Positions 1 through 12,004 of a DNA stretch of 64,000 nt are shown here, piece by piece. Each line of letters starts with the position of its first letter. The stretch's first letter is position 1. The stretch is taken from positions 1-64,000 of the forward strand of contig NW_002476422.1 in NCBI RefSeq assembly GCF_000189635.1, read 5' to 3'. The stretch is from Tetrahymena thermophila SB210 (Eukaryota; Ciliophora; Oligohymenophorea; Hymenostomatida; Tetrahymenidae). Made by a program: the position numbers and the translations under genes. The notes beneath the pieces are model-generated. The model was not told the DNA's origin. It saw only the letters and a program-made list of their open reading frames with translations, and ran no database searches.

Positions 1-111
1 CCAACCCCAACCCCAACCCCAACCCCAACCCCAACCCCAACCCCAACCCCAACCCCAACCCCAACCCCAACCCCAACCCCAACCCCAACCCCAACCCCAA
101 CCCCAACCCCC
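1..111. repeat. Telomeric C4A2 repeat array (left chromosome end)
   Basis: An uninterrupted run of about 18 CCCCAA hexamers, written C-rich strand first, ends at about 110 and passes directly into AT-rich unique sequence. C4A2/G4T2 is the telomere repeat of Tetrahymena. The orientation, C-rich strand running 5' to 3' into the chromosome, is what a left end should show, so this is a true terminus and not an internal block. Confidence 0.97.
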
Positions 112-3100
112 TGATTTGAAACTTTTAAAACATTATAAAATTATAAATTTAGCTTAAAATATTAATTTAATAAAATATTTTTAAATGAATAATAAAATTT
201 CTTTAAAAAATAAAAAAATAGGTTTTTTCATTTAAGTTTACAAATAAATATTTTAATTTATTTGATAAAGAAAATATTTTGATTTTAAAATTAATTTATT
301 TTACAAAATATAAAATTGCATCAGAATCTAAAGTTAATTTATTTGTTAAATTTAGCAAATAAAAAAACAAAAACTCATTTTTAAGAAGTATTTTTTGTCA
401 GAATTTAGGTTTGTTGAACTAGAAGATTTTTGGTTATTTGAGTGGTCAGGCAAACAACAAAATTTAAAATAAAAAAATGAAAAAAATAAATGATTCTATT
501 AATTATAAAATTTGTCTATTTTTTTTCTATATTATAAATAAAATTTTGTTTGTAATTCAACTTATGAAAAGAATATCTTAATTTTTAAACTAGTAAAGAG
601 GGGAAATTAATTCAGAAGTGTAAAAAAGGTGATTTATGTTATTTTTAACTATATTTTCTGTGGATAAGTTAAAAAATTGCAAATTGATAAAATTTAAATA
701 TTTGATTATTTAAATATTAAAGTCAGAACAATTAAATACGATAATAACTTTTAGATTCTTGTATATAAAAGGAATTTGTTAGAAAATCAACTAAATTATT
801 TGAGAGATATTAGAAAATATAGATATAAAATACACTAATAAGTCTTTTAATTAAAATAGAAGAGCTAGTGATTGATTAACTCTCATCAATTTTTAACATA
901 ATTTATAATTTGCTTGCAAATTTTAATTCTAACGCTAAATGTTGAATTTTTATAATGCACAAAAACCAACTAGCGTAAGTCATAAACAATTTATAAAAAC
1001 AGAGTTGAAGATTATTATAGTGGTCAAGATTTTTTTCATTATTTCTATAAATATCCTTTTATAGGAGGCTGGTAATGATATTCGATTAAAATTGACATAT
1101 ATTTTTTATATTTATTAGTATATTTTTCAATAAATATATTATTTTAATTACATGAAATCCTCATAGAGTAGTAGTATTTTGATTTATTTAGCTAGTTCAT
1201 AGTGCTTGGCATAATATTTTTTGACAGATTGAGAAATTTTACAAATATTAAATGGTTAAGAATACATAATATAGTTAAAAAAGTAAATTATGTAAGAATG
1301 AAGATAGTCTTTTAGATGTAGAAAAAAGAGTAAATAAATCAAAAAAATTGTTTAATTGATCTTTTTAATAAAAGTAAGTGCAATTTGTAGTGGTAGAAAA
1401 TAATTAAAATCATGAAATTAATATATATATCTTGTATCTTTTTTACTTATGTTAATTAATAATTAATTTTTCAACTGTTTCAATAGATTTTTAAGAGTGG
1501 ATACTATTGTCGTTCAAGCTAATTAAGTAGTAGGAGTAAAATTAAAATTAAGCTAGTTAGCCATATAGAATATTAATGATTTAGTTTACTTTTTTTCTTC
1601 TATGAGAGCTATAATAAAAGAATATACTATCATATCATCCAAATATAAAATAATTTTTGATATTTATTTGTTATTTTGTATATAATATATTTTCTTCTAT
1701 CTAAAAATTAATGAATCTGATCATCCTTTTAGATGCTGACTTAGCGAATGGAGTGTGAAATTGCAACTTAAAAATATATGTTGCATATTTATTTATTCAT
1801 TTAATAATTAATATTGTGGCTAAAAAGATAACAATTTCACAAGGAAAAAATAATAAATAAAGCTGGCTTTGTATTATTTCTTCCATAAATGTTAAAATTT
1901 AAATTTGTAATAGCTTGAAAAAAAATTAGCTATTTTTAGTATGAATTCAGTAAATTTTAATTAGATTTCCCTAATAATACACTCAGGGCTTAATATCATC
2001 TCCAGTTCATACTCAATATTTTATGTATTATCTTGTATTTGTAATAAGTTCTTATTATTAAATGCTAAGCAAAATATATTGCTTTTAGCTTGATTAAAAG
2101 TTATTCAAATAGCTAATTAACATGCTTTTAACAGTTAAAATTAATTTATTAATCTAAGCTATGTATTTAATATCTTTAACTTTTGTTTAGTCTTACTGAC
2201 AAAAAGGGTGTGATAAAAATTATAATTTTATGCTAGTTGTTTTTTTTAAGCTATTCATCAAAATTAGATTTAAGAATCAGCTTATTTATAGTAAAATTAA
2301 TTCTTTCTTAACTCAAATTTTCATTAAAAACAAATAGAAATTCACTTGATTCTATAAGAGGAGAATTGTATGCTAGCTTTTTTTTCAAAACACATTCACA
2401 AATGAATCAAATAAAAGAATTTCATATATTATTAGTTTTTCATGTGATAAACTTTTATAAAAATTAGCAAGAATTTATTGAGAAAATCCAATCATTTTAT
2501 TTAATTTAAATATAAAACAATATTTATTTTTAGAAATTTCAATCACATAAATTCATTTTATTAGATATAAAAGTATTATAATATAGAATAATGTATTAAA
2601 TAGTTATATATTTGTTTGATAGTAATTAAAGGCATTTAGATCTTTCTCACATGTGGCTTTAATTAAAAGTAAAAATGATGATTAAAATGTGGTTGAATTT
2701 TTAGTAAGAAAAAATTGTTTATTTAATCATATTTTATAAAAATCTGCCTACTTGATTGCTTTAACTCTTTTTATAAAATAAAATATAGTAATCTAATATT
2801 TCAAAAAGATGTGAGCTGAAATACATAAAAAATATACTTAAAATTTGATGGAATTTATTTGTTAATAACTGTCTATGATTTTTTAAAGTTAAAGATACAA
2901 AAATCTTATACTTAATTTGATTCAAAATTTTAAATTCATGTTTTTTTTTTTTTGAATCTCACTGAACTCATTTTTTTATGGATTCCAAGAGGAAAATATC
3001 TAGGTATTTTTAAGATTAACCTGATATCTTATAAAAAGTAGTAAAAATTATTTTAAATTCATGAATAATCCAATAAAATTTTTGAGATCTTTCAATATTT

Positions 3101-3927
3101 CCTCTAATCTTAAAATAGCTAGAATTTGATTTATATAAAATGTCTTATAATAAATATAATCTGATTGGATTATGTAATAAATGGGTGAACGAATAAAATG
3201 GATGAATGGGTGAATGAATTAAAGAAAAAATCAATGAACAAATGAATATTGAATCTTCTAAATGCCACAATTTATAAAAGAAAACTTATTGAACATATTA
3301 AATAGAATACATGTAATATTTACAAACAAGCATAATTCAAGAACTTTATCTTTTTTATAGATCATTTTTTTGATTAAAAGAAGCGAATAATTTATGAATT
3401 AAACATAAATCAGGTAAAATTGAAATTAAAATTTATGGGGGTAGGTTTTTAATTAGAAATCGAGTTTTTAAAGGAAACAAGCACGAAAGTAAAGAAATCA
3501 TTAGAAAATCATTCATGTAAAAAAAAACTAATGAATTAGATAAGCAAAAAATATATAAATAATAAATATAAAATATTCAAGTAAAAAGGAAGAAGTATAT
3601 TATGGGTGTATTGCTCGAATATTTTTTTATACGTGTATTTTTATAATTTACTTAAAATTGTTTCTCAATATTTTGTTTCATAGCTATGTAGACTAGGCTG
3701 GCTGGCCGAACGATAAAAATATGTAAATGTAAACTAGTGATATATTTTTAAATTGCATACAGTGCACAATAAAACTTCTAAGATTTATTTATTTTAAAGA
3801 GAAGTAAGTATGCCTTTAAATTAAATGAATTTTTAAATTCTACAAATAATTATAATTAATAAAACACAAAATAAATAATAAATCTAAGCTAATTCGTAAC
3901 ATCAACAATAACAACAACAATAAAAAA
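112..3927. other. Subtelomeric AT-rich region without recognisable genes
   Basis: About 3.8 kb of very AT-rich sequence adjoins the telomere. Apart from homopolymer runs and a short degenerate tandem of GAATGAA/GGGTGAA-like words around 3180-3245, I see no structure. No frame has the composition of a real Tetrahymena gene, and I find no degenerate telomere repeats further in. Confidence 0.6.
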
Positions 3928-4152
3928 ATGAGATTCTCAATTTGCCTTTTACTTGCTTTAGTATTATGTGCCTCCTTTACTTATGCTCAAAATTCTAACT
4001 AGACATATTAAAAAAAAAGTCCAGTCAGTCTCAAGGGTCCAAATGCAATTCCTGTTAAGTGCTCACTCACTAAAAATGAATGCGGATGCTGGTCCTGTTC
4101 CGCTGGATATTTAACATCATGCGTTTACGACTTCAGTAAAAGTGGATGCTGA
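3928..4152 (+). CDS. Small secreted cysteine-rich protein, copy 1 (74 aa)
   Basis: Family not recognised from databases. The frame (TAA/TAG read as Gln) begins at an ATG after an A-rich leader typical of Tetrahymena. It opens with a signal peptide of about 20 residues (MRFSICLLLALVLCASFTYA). The mature part has six cysteines at about 45, 52, 54, 57, 65 and 74, in the pattern C-x6-C-x-C-x2-C-x7-C-x8-C, with a CGCWSC core. The segment PVSLKG...CSLT closely matches the gene at 6278 (PVSLHG...CSMT), so the two are paralogues. It is probably exported and disulphide-bonded. Two more relatives lie at 4895-5140 and 11792-12004. The role is unknown: a signalling peptide, adhesin or defence peptide would all fit, and the sequence does not choose. 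Confidence 0.82.
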
Positions 4153-4894
4153 TCTAAATAAAATATTGAATGAATACCTTAAAATATAAATAAATAAATT
4201 TATTACTTCTACTTGTATTACTACATTTATTTTTATGTTTAAACATATTATAAGTTTAAATTACTTTATTACTTTCAAACTAAAAACCTCTTAATAAAAT
4301 ATTTTTATTTTATTTTTAATATCATTATTCGATATTGAATTTCTCTTTCTAATATCTAAAAAAAAAAGTTTGTAAATAAATATTCTTATTATAAGAATCG
4401 AAAAAAAAAAAAAAATGTTTGTTGTTATCTTTGAGTATTTTAGTTGATCAGAGAAATTGTAAATCACTTTTATTTACAATAAAGAAATTTTTTTTGTTTT
4501 TTCTAATCAAGCTATTTTAAGGATTATTTTATTTGCTGTGTTCTGTGAATTTTGCTGATTTTTAATTTAGAAAATACAAATTGTAAGCAAAAATAATAAA
4601 TATATTGTATTTTGATTTTATTTATTTTACCAAAGAGAAATATATATTTTTGATATAAACTTACATTAGTTGATTAATTCTACTAAAAAGTTGTATGCTG
4701 CTAAGATCATAAAATTTTTGTAAAGATGAGAAGACAGTATATGTTGATTATTTATTTATTAAGTTATATTTAAATGAAAAAATGGAGAATGTGATTTAAA
4801 GTTATTATATTAGTAAAATTAATAATGCTAGTAGTAACAAATAGGTATATATGTGTTGTAATACAGATAAAATATTATATTATTGTAATTGTAT
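4153..4894. other. Intergenic spacer between convergent small secreted-protein genes
   Basis: This is AT-rich spacer between the 3' ends of two converging genes. I see only poly-A and poly-T runs. The 70-aa frame at 4825-5037 on the plus strand is a shadow of the minus-strand gene. Confidence 0.55.
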
Positions 4895-5140
4895 TCATTA
4901 TTATACATCACAAGTCCAGTAGCAGTAGAGATTATTGTCAACTTAAAAGCAGCTCCAGCAAGTGCATGAGGGATCAGAAGGATCACAGGGGCACAAACTT
5001 TAGCTTGGATCGCAATCACTTATATTTGCAGAATTGAATTGGTAAGCAGTAGATACATTAGATGATTAGGTCATTCTGAAATTACCAGCTTGAGCTAAGC
5101 AAATTAAGGCGAATAAAACGAGGATGGTTAATTTTTTCAT
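4895..5140 (-). CDS. Small secreted cysteine-rich protein, copy 2 (81 aa)
   Basis: Read on the minus strand, the frame starts MKKLTILVLFALICLAQA, a clear signal peptide, and ends at TGA after two glutamine codons. The mature part has eight cysteines at about 43, 50, 52, 59, 61, 64, 73 and 77. C-x6-C-x-C occurs first, then a second CTCWSC block that matches CGCWSC of the gene at 3928 and CACWDC of the gene at 6278. It is the most divergent of the CWxC members and points the opposite way, converging on copy 1. No function is recognised. The ATG was chosen because it is the one that supplies the signal peptide, and an A-rich leader precedes it. Confidence 0.8.
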
Positions 5141-6277
5141 TTTTTAATTGTTCAAGTAATATATTTTATTTTTTGTTGGTTTGATTGATTGAATTTTGTT
5201 TTATCTTTATTTTTTTATTTTTTTACTTGAAATAATTGTTATAAATCTTTTTGTAGATTCTAATTTAAAGGTATCCGAATTAAGAAAGAGAGCTTGAAAA
5301 GACAAACATGACCAGCTTTATTCGAGGATGCCTAAATTGCTGGACTCATATTTAATTTAATTTTTACAAGGAAAATTAAAATTGTTCAAATTCTGAATAA
5401 ATTGTTCATATATCATTCTATATATACTAATTTATTTATTTACCTTTACTTATCTTATTTTTACCCTAGTGGGTAAGAATTTTATGTAAATTATTTTCAT
5501 GATTATATTCTCTTTCTTTTGGAAATTGCAATTTCAAAACGTAGATTAATTTACATTAGATATCCTAGAATCAATGAATCAATCAACCAATCACTCAATC
5601 AAATTCTATCCATTATGTAGCTGGTTTATTTTTCGACATTTTGATGGGATTTATCTTGTTTGAATTTTTCATAACTCTTCGTTCAATATAAGCCATAACA
5701 TAAATGTCAATACTCCTATTCAAAATTTTTATAAGCTAAGTAGCCATGCGACTAATTTTGAGAAAAATACGATGTTCAAGTGCTAGATTTTATAATTAGA
5801 CTGTACTTTCTTTAATACATTTTCTAATACTTCTCTTTCATATAGTAGTTTCACTACATTTGAAAGTTATTGATGCATTTAATTTATGTTAATTAGTAGA
5901 ATATATCACCAACAAATTATTAGAAAAAACATTTCTTTTTATCAAATTTATCGCTCATAAATCTAAAAGTGACAGTCTTAGTTGAAGTACAGCTCTTATT
6001 TTGATTTGAATAACACTTCTGTTTAAGCTTATATGAATTTTTAACTAAAAGTACAATTTATGACCTGTTGATATTTATAGACTCTTATCAATTTTTCAAT
6101 TCAAGTGAAAAGCTGAACAACTTTTAAAAAAATATACTTTAACATTAGCTTTAAATTGAGGAATTCCAAGAAATAAGTAAAATATATAATTAAATTAAAA
6201 ATTAAACAAGTAAAATAAAAAACAAACAAATAAAGATCAAACAAACAAAACAAATCACTTCTCTAAAAAGAATAAAA
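5141..6277. other. Intergenic region between divergent secreted-peptide genes
   Basis: This 1.1 kb should contain the promoters of the divergent genes on either side. The 60 bases before each ATG are A-rich with few guanines. There is a short CAATCAA-type run near 5575-5600. I recognise no other element. Confidence 0.5.
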
Positions 6278-6487
6278 ATGAGATTTACATTCGTCCTTTT
6301 GGTTGCCTTAGTTTTATTATCAACCATGACCACTGTTAATGCTACTACATATGTTAAACGTCCTGTTTCTCTACATGGTATTGGTGCCTATAAGGTCTAA
6401 TGTTCCATGACTGATCCTTCTTGCGCTTGTTGGGACTGCTATAAATATGGTTTAATCATATGCAAATATTTATGTGGTGCTAAATGA
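6278..6487 (+). CDS. Small secreted cysteine-rich protein, copy 3 (69 aa)
   Basis: The frame begins MRFTFVLLVALVLLSTMTTVNA, a signal peptide, and ends at TGA after 69 residues. Six cysteines lie at about 42, 49, 51, 54, 62 and 66, giving C-x6-C-x-C-x2-C-x7-C-x3-C with core CACWDC. It aligns without gaps to the gene at 3928 through PVSLxG and the CSxT...C motif, including the same first residues (MRF). The two differ mainly in the spacing before the last cysteine. It is a secreted, probably disulphide-rich protein of unknown role. Its codon TAA inside the mature region is glutamine. Confidence 0.82.
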
Positions 6488-9400
6488 AATTACTAATACT
6501 TATAATAATAATATAATATTTAGATTAATATTATCTTATACATATCTGTTTATGAGTGTATTATTACTTCTTACTATCAATTAATATATCAATTAAATCA
6601 AATTTCTTTTTTCATGTATTTATAAACAAAACAATATTCTAATATACTCGCAAATATTTACAATCATAAACAAAATTTTTAAATTCATTACTGAAACAAT
6701 AATTAAGTGAATACCACATTCATTTGTAAGCTTAAATCTCCAATTTAATATGTAAGCTAAAAAAAATATGGGCTTTTTAATTGTCTGAATCTATAATTTT
6801 TATGAGTGCAAATTATGAAGTTAAGGAAACAAGATATTATAAATAAGGAAATTCAAAAATAAAATTGGTTTTCATTTTAATTAGAAGTGTTAGATATCTT
6901 ATTAAATATTAAATGAAGTCTGAAAAAAATAAATGAAATTCATTAAATATTTTAATAAATAATTGAATAATCTAATATAAATAAAAAGTAGTCAATTGAA
7001 AAATAATTGTTTGAATATTAATTATAATTTCATATTTATTAATTTTTATTTTTTTTATTTTTTTTGTTGAAAGAATATTTATTTTTTATTCTCATTTAAA
7101 CAAAACAGATGTTTTAAACAATTTATATAAAAAAAGAAATTATTATTTTATATAAAAAAAATTTTATGAATCAGTTATTAAATAATAAATTTTGTTTTTT
7201 TAATCAAAGTTTTCAGTCTAAAAAAAAGTTTAATTTAATAAATAATTAAAATATTTTTAAAAATATTAATTAAATTTAATAACAATAACCATTTCTCAAT
7301 AAACGTTTATTTAATAATTATGAATATTAAAATTATTAACAAGAAATATTATTTAATATTATAAATTTGTATTCATTTTTTTAATTTGAAATCAATTAAA
7401 TTTAGATAGCATATTTAGTTAATAAAATATCTACTAATCTAGTTTTGATTAGGAGTTCAAGTATTAGATAAAGCCAAAGCTAATTATTTTCTAATTTTTA
7501 AAACATTTATTTTTTAAGCTATTTTTAAAATGTTGAAAAAAAAATACTCAAATTAGTTTATATTTATTTTTAACTTTTAAAATAAAATTTGAAATTAATA
7601 AATTTTTTTTATTTTGATAAGAAAAGGTACTTTCTGATCATTATTTTTTAATGTAAATTTAATCAATCCCTAAATATTAAAAATAAAATTAATAAAACAT
7701 ATTTATGAAAAACAATAAAATTTCATTATTTTGAAAGGTATATTCTTTATTAATTATTATAAACATAACATTAAAAAAGAAAAGGGTAACTACTGCACAA
7801 ATAATCCTAATTGTGAATAAGGAGATTTATACCTCATAAAGAAAGCACATACTATTTTAATGATGAATACTATTAAAATTTAAGATATAAATAAGTATTG
7901 TAAATACTGACACCAATTCATCAAATATTTATCTTTTGAATGTTTGTATTTTAAATTTAATTACAAAATTTTAACAAAAATGTTAGAATTAAATTTTCTA
8001 AATTAATGAAGTAATTAAAATTAAAACATAAATATTGTAAATGGTGACACAAATAAATTCATCAAATGTTTAACTTTTAAATATCTGAATTTTAAATTAA
8101 ATTAAAAATTTTAACAATAAATCAAAAATATAAATTGATAAAGTAATTACAATTAAAATTGATAAGTTTAGAATTTCTATTACTGCATTTTTACTACAAA
8201 ATAGTCCATTTATAAATTTTAATAATATTTGGATTAAATTCATGAGTATTTAAATATTATCTATACTTTTAATTTCAATTATTCACAATGAAATAAATAA
8301 TTTAAAGAATAAAATAAGAAATTTAAATAAAATAAAGACTTTCTTTAAAGTAAATTAAATTTTGTACAAGAAAAAACTACAAAATGAATTATAAATTGTA
8401 AGAAAATAAAGAAAAAGATAGAATATTTTATTATTTCATAACAAGAATATATAACCAAAGAACTTGCTGACTTTTCAATTTTTAGTTTAATTAAACTTTT
8501 TAAGAAAAATAAAATATGAACTTAAAAATTTAGATCATTCAAAAAAATACTCAATAATTAAAATTTATTTAGAAAATTTTACATTCTATTTTGATAACAT
8601 TAAATAACAGATAAAGTCAATATTTATAATTAATTAGTTTCATTATTGATAGCAAATCCAAAAATTTATAACATTCTAAAGAAAATTATTTAAAATAAAA
8701 TATATACTTAATAGAAAAAAGATAAATAAATTAATATAAATAAATAATTAAACAATTAATTAACATTTTGATGATTTAAGAATAATTAAAAATAAAAAGC
8801 AGTTTTTTTACCTCAACTAAAATTAATTTAAAAAAATTTAATTACTTTTCTAAAATAATTTAAAAGCATATTGATACTTATTAAATACTTTAGATTAGCT
8901 AATTACTATAAATACTCATTAATTAACACTTTCTATTATGTTTTAATAAGACTAAAATGGTTTTATAAAAGATTTTTTATGAAATTTTGCCAAAAATGGT
9001 GCTAAATAATGCTTAATAGGATGTTAATTGTATTTCTGTTTCAAAAAACGATTACTGAAATTTGTAAAATTTAACTAAATTTCTAAGAAAATTTATCAAA
9101 AGCCAAAAAAACTTTCAGGATGATTCATAATGCCTTATTTATTAACACAAACTGAAAAATCTCTATTTTTTTATTATTTTTTGATGAAAAATATTTTTTT
9201 AATATAAGAAATTTTGGTGTTAATTAATGAGGATTTAATTAATTTAATTTAATTTAATTTTTAATTCATTGAAAATGTTTTTTTAATTGAATAAAAAATC
9301 AAATTTATCTTTTTAGAAAAGTAATGATGAATTATTAAGCCAAAAATATACTTCTACTTTTAAAAATATTATTTACATGCTTAATAATAAATTTTAATTT

Positions 9401-11791
9401 TGCATAAAAGTTTATAAAATATTAATTCAATAGAAAATAAAATTATATTTTTAGTTAAATTTTACTGTTTCATTAGGTAAAAATACTCAATTTTATAAAT
9501 TAGTACTTTTTTAATTAATTTGGGCGTTTATTTATAGTGTATTTCAATAATTAAAAGTAATTAATTTGATAAGTTAAATAATAAAAATAATGGTTTATTT
9601 AACTGTAATTTTTTTAAAACAATTTTTTAACTTTATATTTCATTTCTTGTAAAATCAAAAATAATAGAAAAATGTTTTAAAAATATTTTCATAAAATTAT
9701 GAATTATTTATTAAATTATTTTTGACTGATGAAATTCTTTCACTTATTAATTTATTTTTATTACTTTAAAATAAATAATTGCTAATTACTTTGCTTTTAA
9801 TAATTCTAAAAAATATATTTTAATTTTACTAAAAAAGCTAATTTAAAAACTATTAGATTAGACTAGTTTAAATTATATTTGCCTAAGATAATTATTATAC
9901 TTATTTCTTACACCAACTGCAAGGCACTTAGAGTCAATTAATTATTACTAGTAAATAAATGCTTTTAGCTTACTAAAACTGTATTTACTTTTTTTATTTT
10001 CAGAGAAATTTATCTATTATTATAATTGCTATCCAATTTTAACTTAATTTGCTATCAACATTTAAAAAACGCTATGATATTAAGCTAAAAAATGTATTAA
10101 TTCATATCAAATGTGTTTACTTTTTAAAATTGTTGAAATGTGATTTTGTAGGTTGATCATACTTACTTATGTCATTTTATAATATGTAATTAAGAATATT
10201 AATAATTTAATATACATTTAAATCATTTAAGTTATTTTACAAAATTAAAGATTTATTTGTTTTTTTTGAATTAAATTATAAAATTAGTAACAATGTTTCT
10301 AATCCAGTAAAAATCAAATAGAAAAATTTTTAATATTATTAGATAATAATGAATAAATTATCAGTTAATTAAGTCAGCTTAGATCATCTAAGAATTCTCT
10401 AACAAGCTATATTCTAAAAATAATGATGTATTTATGAAATTTAATTTTATACATAAACAAATAAATATTAACTATTGATATTTAATCTTGCTCAAAAATT
10501 TTCTCTAATAATTAATTACTACAATTAAAACAGAATTTCTTATCACATTAAAATAAAAATATATTTTTTTATATATAAAATAATCTTTGGTTTAACAATC
10601 TATTTTATAAATTTTGAATATTTACTAATTTATTTTTAAAGAAATATTAAAATGTTTAAGCTATATATGTTAATAATTATTGAACCAAATATATATAATA
10701 TCCATTAAATATAATGTAAAGACTTTTTATTTATAACAATAATTATATAATCTTTTCAGCTATTTAATATGTTAAAATAATTACAAATAAAGATGATTTA
10801 TTTTCAAAATTTAATTATAATAAATATTTTTTGATCATTTTAGATTTTGTTTTCATAATGCTTCTCCTTTATATTGATACATGTATTTTTTCTATTTGAA
10901 TTAGCTTTTTAATATTTTGATAACTCAAAGGCCACTATTTAATTAATAGAAAAAATTATTTGATGGCGAATATTATCTTGGTGTAAAAATAGAGCTTTTC
11001 AAATACTTGATTAATGTAAGAATCATTAATATAATTTATTTTAATAAATTTTGAGTTATTTAAAATAAAATGCTTTAAATTATCTTTCATTCAATTTAGA
11101 ATTTATTTCATGAAAGCATGGAATTTGATACAAACAGCCAAACTTTATTTTCGTTTTTACTGACTAAAATAATTGATGAAATTAATACTTGCTCAATCTA
11201 TTATATTCACTTTGTTTATTTTACTTGATTCTAATTTTTTAGTTAGCTATAATCAATAGTTTTTATCAAAGAAATTGTTTGTTTTGAACGAATCAGGTTT
11301 AAATCAATCAATTAATTAATTAATAAACAAATATCAATTAATTAATTTTCTATTTAAATAAACTTAATACCCAGAAATCAGCTCACTATGAAAACATCAG
11401 ATAAGTTAATTAATTTTTTTATTATATTTTTTCTTTAGTTAATAGTAAAGGTTTTGTTTGCGAAATCTCTTGATATGTAGAACAATATCACTTGATTATT
11501 CAAATTCTATTATTTATGTTATATTTTTAATATGTTTTAGTTTACATCGAAGAATTGTTGAGGCACTGATCTCAATTACTCAATTTTACTTTTATGTTTA
11601 AAAAAATATTTGTGTTTTCAGTTATTTATCTGTCTATTTTCACTTTTAAATTTCTCAGAGAAATTTAAGTTATTTCAAAGCGCATCTATAAAAAAAGGTT
11701 TAACACATGGAAATATTATTAGATATTAATATAATAATTAACATAAAAACAATTTGATTAAAAAAACTAAAAAAATAATTAATTTTAAAAA
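6488..11791. other. 5.3-kb gene-poor AT-rich region
   Basis: I could support no gene on either strand. The region holds a 137-bp tandem duplication (listed separately) and an inverted pair of a 15-bp motif at 8915-8929 and 9217-9231. Around 9235-9260 there is a short run of AATTT units. Frames of 60-75 codons occur by chance because only TGA stops translation. Confidence 0.55.
7890..8165. repeat. Tandem direct duplication, period about 137 bp
   Basis: Two adjacent diverged copies begin near 7890 and 8027. Landmarks repeat at a spacing of 137: TATTGTAAAT followed by TGACAC, then TTCATCAAAT, then AAAATTTTAACAA. No coding frame is shared by the copies, so this looks like a non-coding duplication. 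Confidence 0.7.
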
Positions 11792-12004
11792 ATGAGATTT
11801 GCTAGTATCCTCCTACTAATTTTGGTTGTTTTCTCTTGTATCTGCAATGCCCATGTTTTTGATGACGACAGTAATGATCCAGGATATGATAGATCTAAAT
11901 TAAAATGCTCGTACAGTGAACCTGGTTGTAAATGCTTTAAATTAGTCCCCAAAACTAAAGAGCGTAAAGCACATCTTATATACGTTTGTGATTTCAATGA
12001 TTGA
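11792..12004 (+). CDS. Small secreted cysteine-rich protein, copy 4 (70 aa)
   Basis: The frame begins MRFASILLLILVVFSCICNA, a signal peptide, followed by an acidic stretch (HVFDDDSNDP). Four mature cysteines sit at about 39, 46, 48 and 66. The motif CSYSEPGCKCF reproduces the C-S-x5-C-x-C-aromatic core of the genes at 3928 and 6278, with Phe in place of Trp. The later CxxC half is replaced by a lysine-rich loop. I place it as a diverged member of the same family. The preferred start follows a leader of almost pure A and T. Function is unknown. Confidence 0.75.
   Translation: MRFASILLLILVVFSCICNAHVFDDDSNDPGYDRSKLKCSYSEPGCKCFKLVPKTKERKAHLIYVCDFND

Noticed and set aside
5308..5350. Short frame MTSFIRGCLNCWTHI resembling the CWxC core
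   Set aside because: No signal peptide, and the spacing of cysteines does not match the family.
7780..7920. Frame containing C-x5-C (YCTNNPNCEQ) in the gene desert
   Set aside because: No start with a signal peptide and no aromatic after the cysteines; at best a relic.
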